64,000 bases of DNA. Source: Apostichopus japonicus (Eukaryota > Echinodermata > Holothuroidea > Aspidochirotida > Stichopodidae). The notes beneath the pieces were generated by a model that did not search any database, was not told the DNA's origin, and was given only the letters and a program-made list of their open reading frames with translations. The position numbers were made by a program, and so were the translations under genes. This document shows, piece after piece, positions 12,130 through 23,720 of this stretch. Each line of letters begins with the position of its first letter. Position 1 is the stretch's first letter. Where the stretch lies: assembly GCF_037975245.1 (NCBI RefSeq), contig NC_092561.1, forward strand, positions 4,266,001 through 4,330,000, given 5' to 3'.

Positions 12130-13520
12130 TATTAAGGTTTGAAAATCAATTCAACCTCAATTTAGGAAGATTACAAAAAGTCTTGATTTGAGCCGAATTT
12201 TCCAAAATTCATAAGGGTATAGCCTTACAAAATTGTCAAATTTAGACGAAAAATCGAGTTTTTCACATTCCAGCCTGGATGTACACAATGGATTCCAACT
12301 GATCAGAAACCTATTTAACACGTGCTCAAAGTAAAATGTCACCCTTTTCTTTGCCTCCAAATACACTTTATTTTAAATTAAGACATATTTAAGTGTAATT
12401 TAAAAGAATTTGGTTCTGATTTCCACTATTATCGTCTGATATAAGCTCAAAATAGCGCCAACATATATTCAATATCAATTAAGGAAGATTATGAAACGTC
12501 GTGATTTGAGCCGAATTTTTCAAAATTTCATAAGGGTATAACCTTACAACTTTGTCAATATTTGGACGAAAAAAAGTATTTTTTCACATTCCAACCTGTA
12601 TGTACACAATTGATTGCAATTGTTCAGAAACCTATTTTACACCGGCTCAAAGTAAAATTTCACCCTTTTCTTTGCCTCCAAATGCACTTTATTTGAAATT
12701 AAGACAAACAATTTCATATTCATATTTAAATGTATTTTCGAAGATTTTGGTTCTGATTTTCCACTATTATTCTCTAGTATTTACTCAAAATAGCGCCATC
12801 ATATATTCAATATCAAATTAGGAAGAATATCAAAGTGCGTGATTTGGGCCGAATTTCCCGAAGTTTTCATGTTTCCGAAATTCATTACAACTTTGTCAAA
12901 TTTGGACGAAAAATCGTATTTTTTCACATTCCAACCTGGATGTTCACAATGGATTGCAATTGTTCAGAAACCTATTTTACACCGGCTCAAAGTAAAATTT
13001 CACCCTTTTCTTTGCCTCCAATTACACTTTATTTTAAATTAAGACAAAAGATTTCATATTGATATTTAAGTGTATTTTGAAAGAATTTGGTCCTGGTTTT
13101 CCACTATTATCGTCTGATGTTAAATCAAAATAGCGCCAACATATATTCAATATCAATTTAGCAAGATTATAAAAAGTCGTGATTTGGGCCGAATTGTCCA
13201 AACTTCATAAGGGTATAGCCTTACAACTTTGTCAAATTTGGACGAAAAATCGTATTTTTTCACATTCCAACCTGAATGTACACAATGGATTGCAATTGTT
13301 CAGAAACCTATTTTACACCGGCTCAAAGTAAAATTTCACCCTTTTCTTTGCCTCCAATTACACTTTATTTGAAATTATGACAAAAGATTTCATATTCATT
13401 TTTAAGGTGTATTTTGAAAGCATTTGGTCCTGGTTTTCCACTATTATCGTCTGATGTTAAATCAAAATAGCGCCAATATATATTCAATATCAATTTAGCA
13501 AGATTATAAAAAGTCGTGAT
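12130..13520. repeat. About 335-bp satellite-like tandem repeat, four copies plus a partial
   Basis: Units begin near 12151, 12469, 12808, 13149 and (partial) 13485, giving periods of about 318-341 bp. Shared landmarks include TTCAATATCAATTTAG, GATTTGGGCCGAATT, TTTCACATTCCAACCTG and ACACCGGCTCAAAGTAAAAT. Copies differ by scattered substitutions and small indels. Reading frames inside are repeated but short and have no known domain. Confidence 0.93.
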
Positions 13521-14549
13521 ATACCGAGTGCATCACAACCCCAGTCGGCGTTACATATAGCCAGGCAAAAAACAGCAAACACGAATACAGTAAAGAGTGA
13601 ATTTAGCGCTCAAAATACTAATGAAAAGCCAACCAATTTAATTCGAACTTGAGGAAGAAAACAACCAGCCATCTTGACCCACTATGAAGCCCGGTAAACT
13701 TTAATCGAGACTGTAACCTTATGATCAACCCCGGTGTAACCCAGAGTCGTGATACAGAACCATGGTATAAATGAAAGAGAGATTACATTGACCATCAGGA
13801 TAAAGTAACTTCTGATCAATGAAAGGGGTAGACAATTATTCCGTCATACACTTAAGCTTGGTGAAGGGAGGGGTGTAACGGGGGGGGGGGGGGTATATGA
13901 GCACAGGTTCCAAGCGCCATCTAGTTTATTTGTGAAAGATTCAAAAGTGTCCCCTATTGGTAATCAATAGTACCCTTTCCCATTTTTGTAATTAGAAATT
14001 GCCTTTTAATTTAAACTCCATAATCGGTGCCCTGGTGTCAAACACTGCAATGTCAGAAAGTTGCGTTGCAAGGTTCAATGAAAGCTTACGTTTGCTGAAG
14101 GTCACACAATTTTTGGCAGCACCCATTCACTGAGATCTGGTTACATAATACGAGGGTGGTGGAATTGCTTCCGGCTTGCTGATGAATATAGTGTTACATT
14201 GTCAAAATGCACATGGTCTTATTCAAAACTGAAAAACAATTAATATATTTTGAACCACTAAATTGGAATCGCTCATTAGTGTTCTAATGTGCTGATTAAT
14301 GTTCATGATTTGTAAATCAACATTCACAAACCATCATGAGGCAACCATCACGAAACAGATAACTTAAACAAATGATTGTGACATAATAACTTGGCATAAA
14401 TTTCTTTATCTTATTATTTATTGCTTTTTTGAAATGTTCAATAATAATTACACTTTATAATATTATTATACATATATTTCAACCAATGGCTGATTTACAA
14501 TACATATCATTGATATGAGTATTTAATTAGCAGCCATCACTGCTTCATA
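13521..14549. other. Non-coding spacer
   Basis: No gene recognised. A G-run lies at about 13880-13892. Confidence 0.55.
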
Positions 14550-14675
14550 AATGTGTTATTAATAGCATCAATTGCTATGAGGATGCTATTAATATCATTC
14601 ATTGCTATGATGGTGCTTATAACAGCATCCATTGCTTTGAGGTTGCTATTAATAGCATCCATTGCTATGGGGTGC
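14550..14675. repeat. 30-bp tandem repeat, about four copies
   Basis: Copies of a unit with core AGCATCCATTGCTATGAGG, followed by a GCTATTAAT element. Copy-to-copy divergence is about 10-20 percent. Confidence 0.88.
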
Positions 14676-14974
14676 AATCAATACTATTTGGTAACAAAAA
14701 AATTTGCCTTTACTAAAACATCACCAAGTATCACATTTTCTCAATTATGAATGTTATTTTATAATTCTTAGCAGCTACTCTATAAATCATTCTGTGCATC
14801 TACCTTTCACAGTCCACTATGCAAAGTATTACAAACAAAATTAATTTTTCTTTTGTTTCCAAAAAAGAAAGGAAGAATAAAGGCTAATGGGCACTTTGGT
14901 GGATCATTAATTTGAATGTCATCACCCAATATCATACTATTTATCTCCACATGTAGCAGCAATTATCCAATAAT

Positions 14975-15330
14975 TGTATTCCAGGCTTGGAAAACAATCT
15001 GATTTAAGGTTGTGGAGTTATTGCAATTTTGAATGTTGGTCTCTCCATAAAACATTGGGTCCCAAATATATTTGGCTCAAACAAACTAGCTCAAAAATAT
15101 ATTTGTCCCCAAAAATTGAAGCCCCAAAAATGTGGACCCAAAAATATTGGGCCCCACAAATTGATGCCCAAAGAATTTGTCTCAAAATGCACTTGAGGGG
15201 GAATAAATTTGGCCCTGTTTTTTTCCCCAGCCCAGATGGCCTGCATGTACCAGCTATTAACCAACAACTATATACTAAGTTTGGCTACAATCGGTTTTAC
15301 GGTTGCAGAGTTATTGCAATGTAAATATTT
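14975..15330. repeat. Degenerate CCCAAAAATATTTGG-type short repeat inside a direct repeat
   Basis: Between 15055 and 15220 there are about ten imperfect 15-20 bp copies rich in CCCAAAAAT and ATATTTGG. The block is flanked by two related sequences containing GGTTG(T/C)GGAGTTATTGCAAT-like cores near 15005 and 15300. A + strand frame of 116 codons spans it but is composed of the repeat. Confidence 0.7.
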
Positions 15331-15779
15331 TGACGTTTCACCCCATAACCTCATTAATATTCATATGGTCAGCGCCTAAAACGACATAGCACTACTCACT
15401 ATAATACATCTACATAGCAAGAATGACCAATATCCATCACTGTGTTCTCACAGACCCAAGCAAGTGTCATACACACACACACACCAACCTTACTGCATAG
15501 GTTCCTTTGCTTGCTTCCAGCAAGGAACCAAAAAAAAAAAAAAGGCTGGAAGAGTTTTGTATTGCACACATTGGCATTCCAACAGCTCATACATGACTTC
15601 TTTAAATTTTGAACATGATGATAACTTTTAGAGTTGGAAAATAAACTATTGACAAAATGAAAATACTTTCAATAAAATTAGTACTGTCAGTTAATCCCAT
15701 GATTAAATAAGAGCTTAGATGGCAAGTTTGGTTGAAACTCTATGACAATGTTCATCTATGAGGTTGATTACTGATTCCA
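15331..15779. other. Non-coding spacer
   Basis: No gene recognised. A short CA microsatellite lies at about 15470-15484 and an A-run at 15531-15543. Confidence 0.5.
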
Positions 15780-16345
15780 GTATCTTTGATGCTAATTACC
15801 GGCAGTGATGTTGATTTTACATGTATTTAGTGCTAATTACCAGCAGTGCTGTTGATAACACTGTTTACATGTATTTAGTGCTAAGTACTGGCAGTGTTGT
15901 TGATAACACTGTTTTACATATAGTGCTAATTACAGACAGTGTTGTTGATAACACTGTTTTACATGTATTGAGTGCGAATTACGGACAGTGTTGTTGATAA
16001 CACTGTTTACATGTATTTAGTGCTAAGTACTGGCAGTGTTGTTGATAACACTGTTTTACATGTATTTAGTTCTAATTACAGACAGTGTTGTTGATAACAC
16101 TGTTTTACATGTATTGAGTGCGAATTACGGACAGCGTTGTTGATAACACTGTTTACATGTATTTAGTGCTAAGTACCGGCAGTGTTGTTGATAACACTGT
16201 TTTACACGTATTTAGTGCAAATTACAGGCAGCGATGTTGATAACACTGTTTTACATGTATTTAGTGCCAATTACAGAAAGTGTTGTTTCTAACACTGTTT
16301 AACATGTATTTAGTGCTAATTACAGACAGTGTTACATGTATTTAG
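15780..16345. repeat. About 50-bp minisatellite with an internal hairpin, about 11 copies
   Basis: Units share the inverted repeat ACAGTGTT-GTTGAT-AACACTGT (8-bp stem, 6-base loop), then TTACATGTATTTAGTGCTAATTAC. Unit length varies around 49-52 bp. In most copies the stem is perfect. Confidence 0.93.
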
Positions 16346-17508
16346 TGATCACAGTCACATGCATTGGTAACTAACAATGCCTTGCCAGTCTTTGGTGTTA
16401 CCTAAAGACAGTAGTAATAACTCTGTTATGCAATAATCTTGTTAGACTTGACCATACAATAAGTTCAAAATTTTAAACCAACATCAAACAAATAAAATTT
16501 TAATATGATATAAACAACATATGAAAATATAATAAATTTATGGTGATTCTAACTTATAGCAATGTTAACTGAAGACAAGTACATTATGCTATATACTTAA
16601 AAATAAGAAAACTAAGAATGCTACAGTAGCTAATTCATAAATGATAGAAATAAGATTTATTCCTCTCACTGAATTGATTCTTAGCAACATGAATACTTTA
16701 CCAATTTTTATTTAATTAAAGATTGCCAGATAGCAAAGTCACATTAACAAGTGAGCAGTGAGCCTGTGAAATAATAAGTATTCATTGTTTTGAAACAATG
16801 TATTAACTAAAAAATTTTGAGAGCTAGAGAAGCAAATATGCAAATTTCAAGTGGCCAGACAATGTTGTGAAAAAAAAAAATTCTAATAGTTTGAGAAACT
16901 GAATGAGAGAAAGGAGCAGAAAATATAAACATGTTACAAGAACATATTATTATTTGATTGGTATAACCTTTCAATCCTAACTGGTTGTGCATGCCACAAC
17001 AGGGTGTTTTAATAAACTTGGAAGTGATTATCACATATATTATTATGAGACACAGAAAACCACAAAAGTTAGTAAAACTTACTTTTTGTTTTCATCGCTT
17101 AAAAAAAAATGGAAAGCACTGTGGTTTGGAATGTGCCATCAGTTATTAAAACAAAAGCAACAGACACCGACAAAGGGCTGAAATAAACACCCACAAAGGG
17201 CTGGATAATGTTGCTGTGATTTAAGAACAGACTCATCAGCTTACAGTAATGCTCCCATGTTGGAATGTTGCTTGTGTAGTACCAGTAACTGCTGTACCTA
17301 TGTGCTATTTATATAAGTATTACCAATGTTGTTTGTGTTTCTGGTTTGTTGGCAGGCTGTTATGAAATGTGACTTAACTACACCATACCCTGTAGCTTGA
17401 ATAATAATACTTCAATTTAGTAAGCAAAATATCCTATTAAAATGCACCTTAAGAATACTTGTATAATTGAGCCTTTTAAAGCAATATAGCCTAGTCTCAT
17501 GTAGCTCT
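16346..17508. other. Non-coding spacer downstream of the UCP gene
   Basis: Very AT-rich, with no gene recognised on either strand. Confidence 0.55.
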
Positions 17509-17716
17509 TAAGTTCATGTTCTTAGATACAATATTAAGTTCATGTTCTTAGATACAATATTAAGTTCATGTTCTTAGATACAATATTAAGTTCATGTTCT
17601 TAGATACAATATTAAGTTCATGTTCTTAGATACAATATTAAGTTCATGTTCTTAGATACAATATTAAGTTCATGTTCTTAGATACAATATTAAGTTCATG
17701 TTCTTAGATACAATAA
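17509..17716. repeat. 26-bp tandem repeat, eight nearly identical copies
   Basis: Unit TAAGTTCATGTTCTTAGATA plus CAATAT, repeated eight times with essentially no divergence, which indicates a very recent expansion. Confidence 0.97.
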
Positions 17717-18577
17717 TACAATAGGAAGAAGGCAGCTCACATGTATATATGTCATTAGTATTGATTCAGTATATGCACTGATACGAACAACTAACAAAAC
17801 AATATAGTATAGAAAAACAAAGAAGCCTACTCAATGAAGCCTACTCAATGTAATACTGGATAAAGCTAGCATTCTATTCTCAACAGTTTAAATGTTAAGA
17901 TAAAGATGCTGTTCAACAATGATATTGACCACTGATAAAGCAAGGATAAGTTTAAACATGACAACCATCTTCAGCCTGGTTTCCATCCCTAATGAAAAAA
18001 ATAAAAGTCTGACTTTTCTTGTCATTCACTTTGTTAAATTATACATATTCAGTCACTTGCAAAAAACAATAATAATTCCAATAAATTTAAATTCAAACAA
18101 CTTTGTAATAATAGTCTTCACTAAATACGTTGGCATCACGATTTAAAGTTTTCTGTCTTGTCTAAGATTGGTAAGCTGATCATCAACATAGATCTCACCT
18201 CTGGTAAGCTGATCATGAACACAGATCTGATCTCCTGATGTTCATTCTCCGAAGTGAACCAGAACCACCTAACATATTTCTATCTCTGAGATGTAGCAAT
18301 GTAAACATTATCTTTATGAGGCTCCATGAATCATTCCATTCTCACGAACTTGTTTTTCACCAGTTGTCAGACAATTTTAACGGGTGAACAATGCTATTAC
18401 AGCACCATTTGAATACTTTTGAAATAATATTTCAATTAATCACAACCAATTGTTCCCTGCAGTTCATTATTCTGTTAGACCATAGGTGTTCTCCACAAAG
18501 GTCTTCACTGTTATCCATTCCATCTCAGACACCGAATCTCTGTCTTTTTTCCCAATCACAAGATGTGTAAAATTGAT
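17717..18577. other. Non-coding; probably includes the UCP 3' UTR (minus strand)
   Basis: Immediately downstream of the UCP stop codon on the minus strand. No unambiguous minus-strand AATAAA was located close to the stop. A duplicated segment containing GGTAAGCTGATCAT occurs at about 18169-18230. Confidence 0.45.
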
Positions 18578-18686
18578 TTAATTTGTGTCCCTAGTTTTGT
18601 AGTCCATCATTACTCTCTTCAGTTGTTCAAAAGACACAAACATGACCACACTCCATGCACTAAGCCTCATAAAATTTGGGAGGAAT
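18578..18686 (-). CDS. Mitochondrial uncoupling protein (UCP), coding exon 5 (C-terminus)
   Basis: The exon follows a minus-strand acceptor (TTGTTACAG) and ends at TAA (18578-18580). It completes the split Gly codon from exon 4 (AAA GG|A TTC), giving residues 291-326. The peptide FLPNFMRLSAWSVVMFVSFE corresponds to the last transmembrane helix and signature region of UCPs, followed by QLKR. Known UCPs usually have a GSWN-like sequence where this protein has SAWS; I cannot say whether that changes activity. The reading frame ends a few residues after the canonical carrier fold, as usual for the family. Confidence 0.93.
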
Positions 18687-19372
18687 CTGTAACAAGAACA
18701 AACAATTAAAATATTAAAACAAACAATAAAAAATACATGCAAACAATAAAAGCTACTCTTCACCATAGATGTGAGGACAAATGTTGCCATGTACCCTCAT
18801 TCCAGATATGGCCAGATTAGCTGACAGCCCTGGCAGACTGGCCGTGTGGGCCAGACGGTTGGGTGACAAATGAGCTCAGAAGCCTGGTAACAGAGTGCAT
18901 CCCATTCAATCAATAACAGGCTGACAGAGGAGAAGGATGCCGTGGCCGATTTTAAGACCACGTCCGCTAAGACTGTTAGCTTATAATGGCTTTTACAACC
19001 TTTGGATTAATACTATAGTACTGTACTGTATTTTCCTTAAATAACTGGGAAAGTGAAGATTGAAAATGACAACTGATATTTATAACACATAATTTTCTTT
19101 AAGTGGATCAAGGACTTATTGTGTATTCCGATGACAGATCTATCTTACAGATAAAAGTATAAAATTTGATAAAGTTCAGTTAATCCCAACCTTCAATTGT
19201 TGTTGGGCTGATATGTCTTTACAAAGTTGGAATTATTTCTTGATTGTTTCAAAGAAGACCACTGAGCAAAAACGAATGAGACCAATGCTGTTTGTTCACA
19301 TTTATACAGTAGATAACACAGCAACAGTTCCATTACCATTTTAAATTAGGATTTAAACCGGATCATATACAT
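18687..19372 (-). other. UCP intron 4, part 3' of the MITE
   Basis: Intron sequence between the last two coding exons, up to the 8-bp target duplication of the MITE. No further feature recognised. Confidence 0.7.
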
Positions 19373-19751
19373 CAGGGTTGTCCAACCTTTTGCAGAGGAG
19401 GGCCACATGGAATGATTATGATGAAGGAGGGGGCCGCATGAACCCTACGATTTTTCAATTTTTTGCGTGAAGCCCAAGGCAACAAAATGTGAGCACTGCG
19501 CGCGGTGAGCACTGATTTATTTTCTTTCCTGATAAAACAGATGAATAAAGTCCAGCCACCCCGCCCCCCTACGCTGAGACCTGTATGCAGTTTTTTGGAC
19601 CCAGAAGGCTGAATGATTGATTATATAGCTTCAAATTGTTATCAATAAATCTACTCACTAAATTTCGCACCGTAGAGCATCTCTGGCGGGCCGGACGCAA
19701 CCCTGCGGCGGGCCGGACTGTGGCCCGCGGGCCGTAGGTTGGACAACCCTG
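19373..19751. mobile_element. hAT-type non-autonomous DNA transposon (MITE), 379 bp, in UCP intron 4
   Basis: Perfect 16-bp terminal inverted repeats: the left end is CAGGGTTGTCCAACCT and the right end is its reverse complement. They are flanked by a perfect 8-bp direct repeat ATATACAT (19365-19372 and 19752-19759). An 8-bp duplication and CAGGG-type ends are typical of the hAT superfamily. The subterminal GC-rich part with GGCGGGCCGGACTG and GGCCCGCGGGCC resembles the ends of hAT-Charlie-like elements known in many animals. There is no transposase frame, so it would depend on a transposase supplied in trans. The intact ends and target duplication suggest a fairly recent insertion. Confidence 0.93.
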
Positions 19752-20076
19752 ATATACATGGTAGGTTGACCTTGTGCTTTTAAATAATATTTGCTACTAC
19801 TACCACTTCCGTTTCTCCTACTAAACTTGTTTAATTTAGTGAACCACATCATTAAATGTGAGTGTGTAATAATAAAACTCTTTATTTTAAGACCACCCCT
19901 AACTAATTCTTTTTTTTCATGTAAAGTCTTGCCCATCTCCTGTTTTCAGATTTCTTTCAATATTCCCAAAAGGTACCTTTTGAAATATTTGAAACATATA
20001 CAGTATGTATTTCTGATTTCTTTCAATAATTCAAAAACCAAACCCATTGAATTATATCATACTTGAGAATGCTTAC

Positions 20077-20359
20077 CCTTTATAAAATGCCAAAGGTCCC
20101 CCTTCTCTGAACATTTTAGCAGCACAATTTAATGCACCAGCGTATTGGCCAGCGGGTGAATTCATAAATCTGGTTTTTACTACGTCCACCGGGGAAGCCA
20201 CGCAGGTTGTGATAAAGCCAGCACCGAAAGCTGAGACAATGTGACAGGGAAACTCATCTGGTAGAATCTTATTTTTCAGGATGTACTCCTTCAGCATGTC
20301 ATATGAAACAAGCTCTGAAGCAGTAACAACAGCATTCCTTGTAATGTTTGGTAGTGAAC
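20077..20359 (-). CDS. Mitochondrial uncoupling protein (UCP), coding exon 4
   Basis: Exon 4 begins after the minus-strand acceptor ATGTTCTACAG, completing the Gly codon split after LWK, and ends before GTAAGC. It encodes residues 197-289. It contains [20 protein letters not shown] (matching the UCP region around helix 4), [13 protein letters not shown], and the third carrier signature [10 protein letters not shown] (Pro252-Lys257 for the P-x-D/E-x-x-K core). It ends in the FYKG helix. Mitochondrial carriers have three ~100-residue repeats, each with this signature, and act in the inner membrane. UCPs dissipate the proton gradient or export metabolites. The 5' 70-80 bases of this exon plus its acceptor are repeated four more times just upstream (20360-20945). 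Confidence 0.95.
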
Positions 20360-20945
20360 CTGTAGAACATGAGAAGAACAAGTTACATTATATACTGGAA
20401 CAGCCCAGGATGTACAGTACCCCTTAAGCATGTCATATGAAACAAGCTCTGAAGCAGTAACAACAGCATTCCTTGTAATGTTTGGTAGTGAACCTGTAGA
20501 ACATGAGAAGAACAAGTTCCATTATATACAGGAACAGCCCAGGATGTACAGTACCCCTTAAGCATGTCATATGAAACAAGCTCTGAAGCAGTAACAACAG
20601 CATTCCTTGTTATGTTTGGTAGTGAACCTGTAGGACATGAGAAGAACAAGTTACATTATATACAGGAGCAGCCCAGTATGTACTCCTTAAGCATGTCATA
20701 TGAAACAAGCTCTGAAGCAGTAACAACAGCATTCCTTGTAATAATGTTTGGTAGTGAACCTGTAGGACATGAGAAGAACAAGGTACATTATATACAGGAG
20801 CCGCCCAGTATGTACTCCTTAAGCATGTCATATGAAACAAGCTCTGAGGCTGTAACAGCAGCATTTCTTGTAATGTTTGGTAGTGAGCCTTTAGGACATG
20901 AGAAGAACAAAGGTACATTATATACAGGAGCGGCCCAGGATGTAC
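20360..20945 (-). pseudogene. Four extra tandem copies of the 5' part of UCP exon 4 with acceptors
   Basis: Acceptor-to-exon boundaries equivalent to 20359 recur at 20493, 20627, 20759 and 20888, giving spacings of 134, 134, 132 and 129 bp. Each copy contains a YAG acceptor and an open segment coding for about 23 residues beginning SLPNITRNA(V/A)VTASEL. After MLK it diverges into intron-like sequence. None has the rest of the exon or a good donor. Offsets from the real acceptor are not multiples of three, so using an upstream acceptor and reading through would shift the frame and reach a stop. They are therefore best seen as partial exon duplications lying in intron 3. They could act as decoy acceptors. 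Confidence 0.92.
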
Positions 20946-22420
20946 TGTACCGTAAAGTGTGAGTGGTTTTGTTCATTAAAGTACCATGAGTACTGAGGTA
21001 GAGTGTAATGACATGGTAGTGTCTGCAGTACAGTATAGTGTGACCATTAACTGTAGCGCACTGCAACAGTATCTACTGTGCAATTACACTACTGAATGGA
21101 AATACACTAAAGCCAGTATCTTCAGTACAAAATAGTTTACTGTTACAGTTCAGTAAATTGACTAATTGTCAGTGTCTCTTTGTCTGTATTACTGTCTAGT
21201 GTCCACTCAGCTGTGTCAGAGCCATGCAGCACAGTACAGCAGTATTGGATGCTACAAGTATGTGCAATATGTACTAAGTGACAGCTGCATTGCTGTACTG
21301 TAGAGAGAGTCAAGCTGTTAATGCGTCCACGATTCGCAGGGATCCTCTCTGATTATTATCTGATCTCCCTGTATGTACTGTAAATGTAGGGAGATGAGAT
21401 CACCCCACATCAGAAATATGAGGAAGTGTACATGTCTAGGCCTCACAACTGGTGACAAATTTCCTGTCACCTGTTGTCAAACAATAGAGAACAATAGTCA
21501 TTGGTTGTCCAGACAAAGGGTTAGAATAAAGGGAAATGTCATAGGTTGTAGCTAATACAAGTTGGTGCGTGTGAGTGAGTGAGTGAGTGAGTGGGCAACT
21601 GCGTGACATGTGAGTGTACACGATGAAGTTGAGTGAGCAAACAAGTGTGTGAAAGTCCTAATAGTCCTATCAAGTTCAAACTGGTGGGTAGGTGCCTGAC
21701 TATGAAAAGCATGATTGGTGACATCATAGGTCAAAGGTCAGAGATCAAAGGTAAAATACCCCAAAACTCTATTTGTTTTGCCATTACCTGTGTGTCAGTA
21801 TGAACTGGTAAAAAGATAATAATGTAAGGGGATGAGATCTCAAACTCCATGGATTGTTCTCTTGTTGCAACATTACAGATAAACTTTATCTCCACAATCA
21901 GGTTTCTTGCTCATATTTGCTAGCTAAGACAATAGAACAATATCAATATTGTGTAATAAATCAACTACAGTACATTTAACAATCAGCTACATCTTTGTCT
22001 AGAACTTATTAAGTGTCATGACGATCCATCAATGGGATGATAAAAGGTGACTTTGGTGATAAATAAGTCACAGCTATGACATGTGATGAAACAATGATAT
22101 TGGGGCTATATGTACTGCAATGATACAAGGGTTATGTACTGTAATGATAATAGGTGCTATGTACTGTAATGATATCAGGGCCATGTACTGTAATGCCAGT
22201 AGGGGATTTTTACTGTATTGATAGTAGGGGTTATGTACTGTATTGATAGTAAGGGCTATGTACTGTAATGATAGTAGGTGCTATATACTGTAATGAGATG
22301 TTTCTCTAAAGGGTAATCTCAAACACTATGGTTGCTATAGAAACATTACCTGGATTGATAATGTTGCTTTTGATTGGTCTACAGCATATAAAGCCATCCT
22401 TTAACTTATAACAATTTTAC
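20946..22420 (-). other. Remainder of UCP intron 3, with short repeats
   Basis: Contains a GAGT microsatellite at about 21570-21594 and a degenerate ~25-30 bp repeat at about 22090-22300 with core TATGTACTGTAATGATAGTA (about eight copies). No coding exon is seen. Short frames on the minus strand follow the microsatellite. Confidence 0.75.
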
Positions 22421-22630
22421 CTTTCCACAGTCCTTTCTTGAGTCCTTCTTCTTTAAAGATGGTCTTGTAGGCATGGTATGCACCCCTGTACTGGGTTCCA
22501 CTTTCCTTATTCATTCCTTGTGCCTGTAGCCTCACCTTGACTACGTCTGTTGGTTGGGCTATGACCACTGCCAGACCACCAGAGGTAATACCAGCAGCTA
22601 TCCTTGCATAGATATTAACACCATCTGTGC
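22421..22630 (-). CDS. Mitochondrial uncoupling protein (UCP), coding exon 3
   Basis: The exon starts after a minus-strand acceptor TTTTGACAG and ends TGGAAAG before GTAAAA. The 210 bases carry a split Gly codon at both ends and encode residues 127-195. They include [20 protein letters not shown], the second carrier signature (Pro152, Asp154, Lys157), and end with the matrix-loop and helix motif GLKKGLWK. The frame joins exons 2 and 4 without a gap. Confidence 0.95.
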
Positions 22631-22789
22631 CTGTCAAAATATTAACAACAGATTGAAAATTATGTAATTTTAAGTATTGCATGCTATTGACTGCTACATA
22701 CAGTATAGCAGTGCTTGTACATAGCAGATGATTTGAAGTGAGTGTCTCAAGTTCTCAACAGATATGATACAGTAATTAATACATGATAA

Positions 22790-23480
22790 TTAAAACACAC
22801 ATAGTATTACACAGTAAAAGAAATCAGCAAACCATACAGCCCTGTAGTTCAATATGGTGCAAAGGTAGTATGGTGGTGGTACAGTACTGTTGCATGGTAA
22901 AGCACAGTATGCATTGGTACAGCATATATACATAGTACAGTACTTACAGTACCGTATGGTATGGTAAAGTAAAGCTAAGTAACGTATGGTACAGTACAGT
23001 ATACATAGTATATAGTACAGTACAGTACACATAGTACAGTACAGTATACATAGCATTGCACTGTATACATAGTACAGTACAGTACTGTATACATAGTACA
23101 GTACAGTATACATCGTATAGTAACAGTATACATAGTACAGTACAGTATATAGTATTGCACAGTATACATAGTAAAGTAAAGTATACATAGTACAGTACAA
23201 TATATAACATATAGTACAGTACATAGTATCGCACAGTTCACATAGTACAGTACATAACTAGTTCACATACAGTAGTTTAATACAGTACATATGATAGTTC
23301 AGTATACATGGAGACTTACAGTATAGATCACATAGTATAGTACCATACATTGTACAGTACAGTATACATATTATATTTTAGTACAGTAAAGTACACATAA
23401 TACACTATAGTATACATAGTACAGTACACAAGTACAGTATACAAGTACAGTATACATGTAGCACATTACAGTATAAATAA
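22790..23480. repeat. TATACATAGTACAGTAC-type simple repeat in UCP intron 2
   Basis: About 700 bp of irregular 15-25 bp repeats made of ACAGTA, TATACATAGTA and GTACAG blocks, with further scattered copies to about 23720. The long minus-strand frames here are by-products of the low-complexity sequence. Confidence 0.9.
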
Positions 23481-23720
23481 TAGAGTTCAGTACAGTATAA
23501 TGCAGTATTGGCCTACATACGTATTATTTAGTAAATTACTGTATGGTAAAGTATAATATACAGTATGGTATGGTACAGTTCTGTATCTAGGTATTCTATG
23601 ATGCAATATGGTGTACATCATGGCATACTTACAATAGAGTATTTTGGCATAGCAAAGAACAGCACTAAATGGTATGGTATTGTATGTACAGTAAGCTATA
23701 TATAGCTGTAACACTACAGT

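Noticed and set aside
14974-15324. A 116-codon + strand frame with WLKQTSSKIYLSPKIEAPK-like repeats
   Set aside because: It is composed of the degenerate CCCAAAAATATTTGG repeat; no domain and no splice support.
20564-20962. A 132-codon + strand frame with [13 protein letters not shown] repeats
   Set aside because: Antisense of the duplicated UCP exon 4 segments.
22790-23241. Tyr/Cys/Leu-rich minus-strand frames up to 144 codons
   Set aside because: Translation of the TATACATAGTACAGTAC simple repeat in UCP intron 2.
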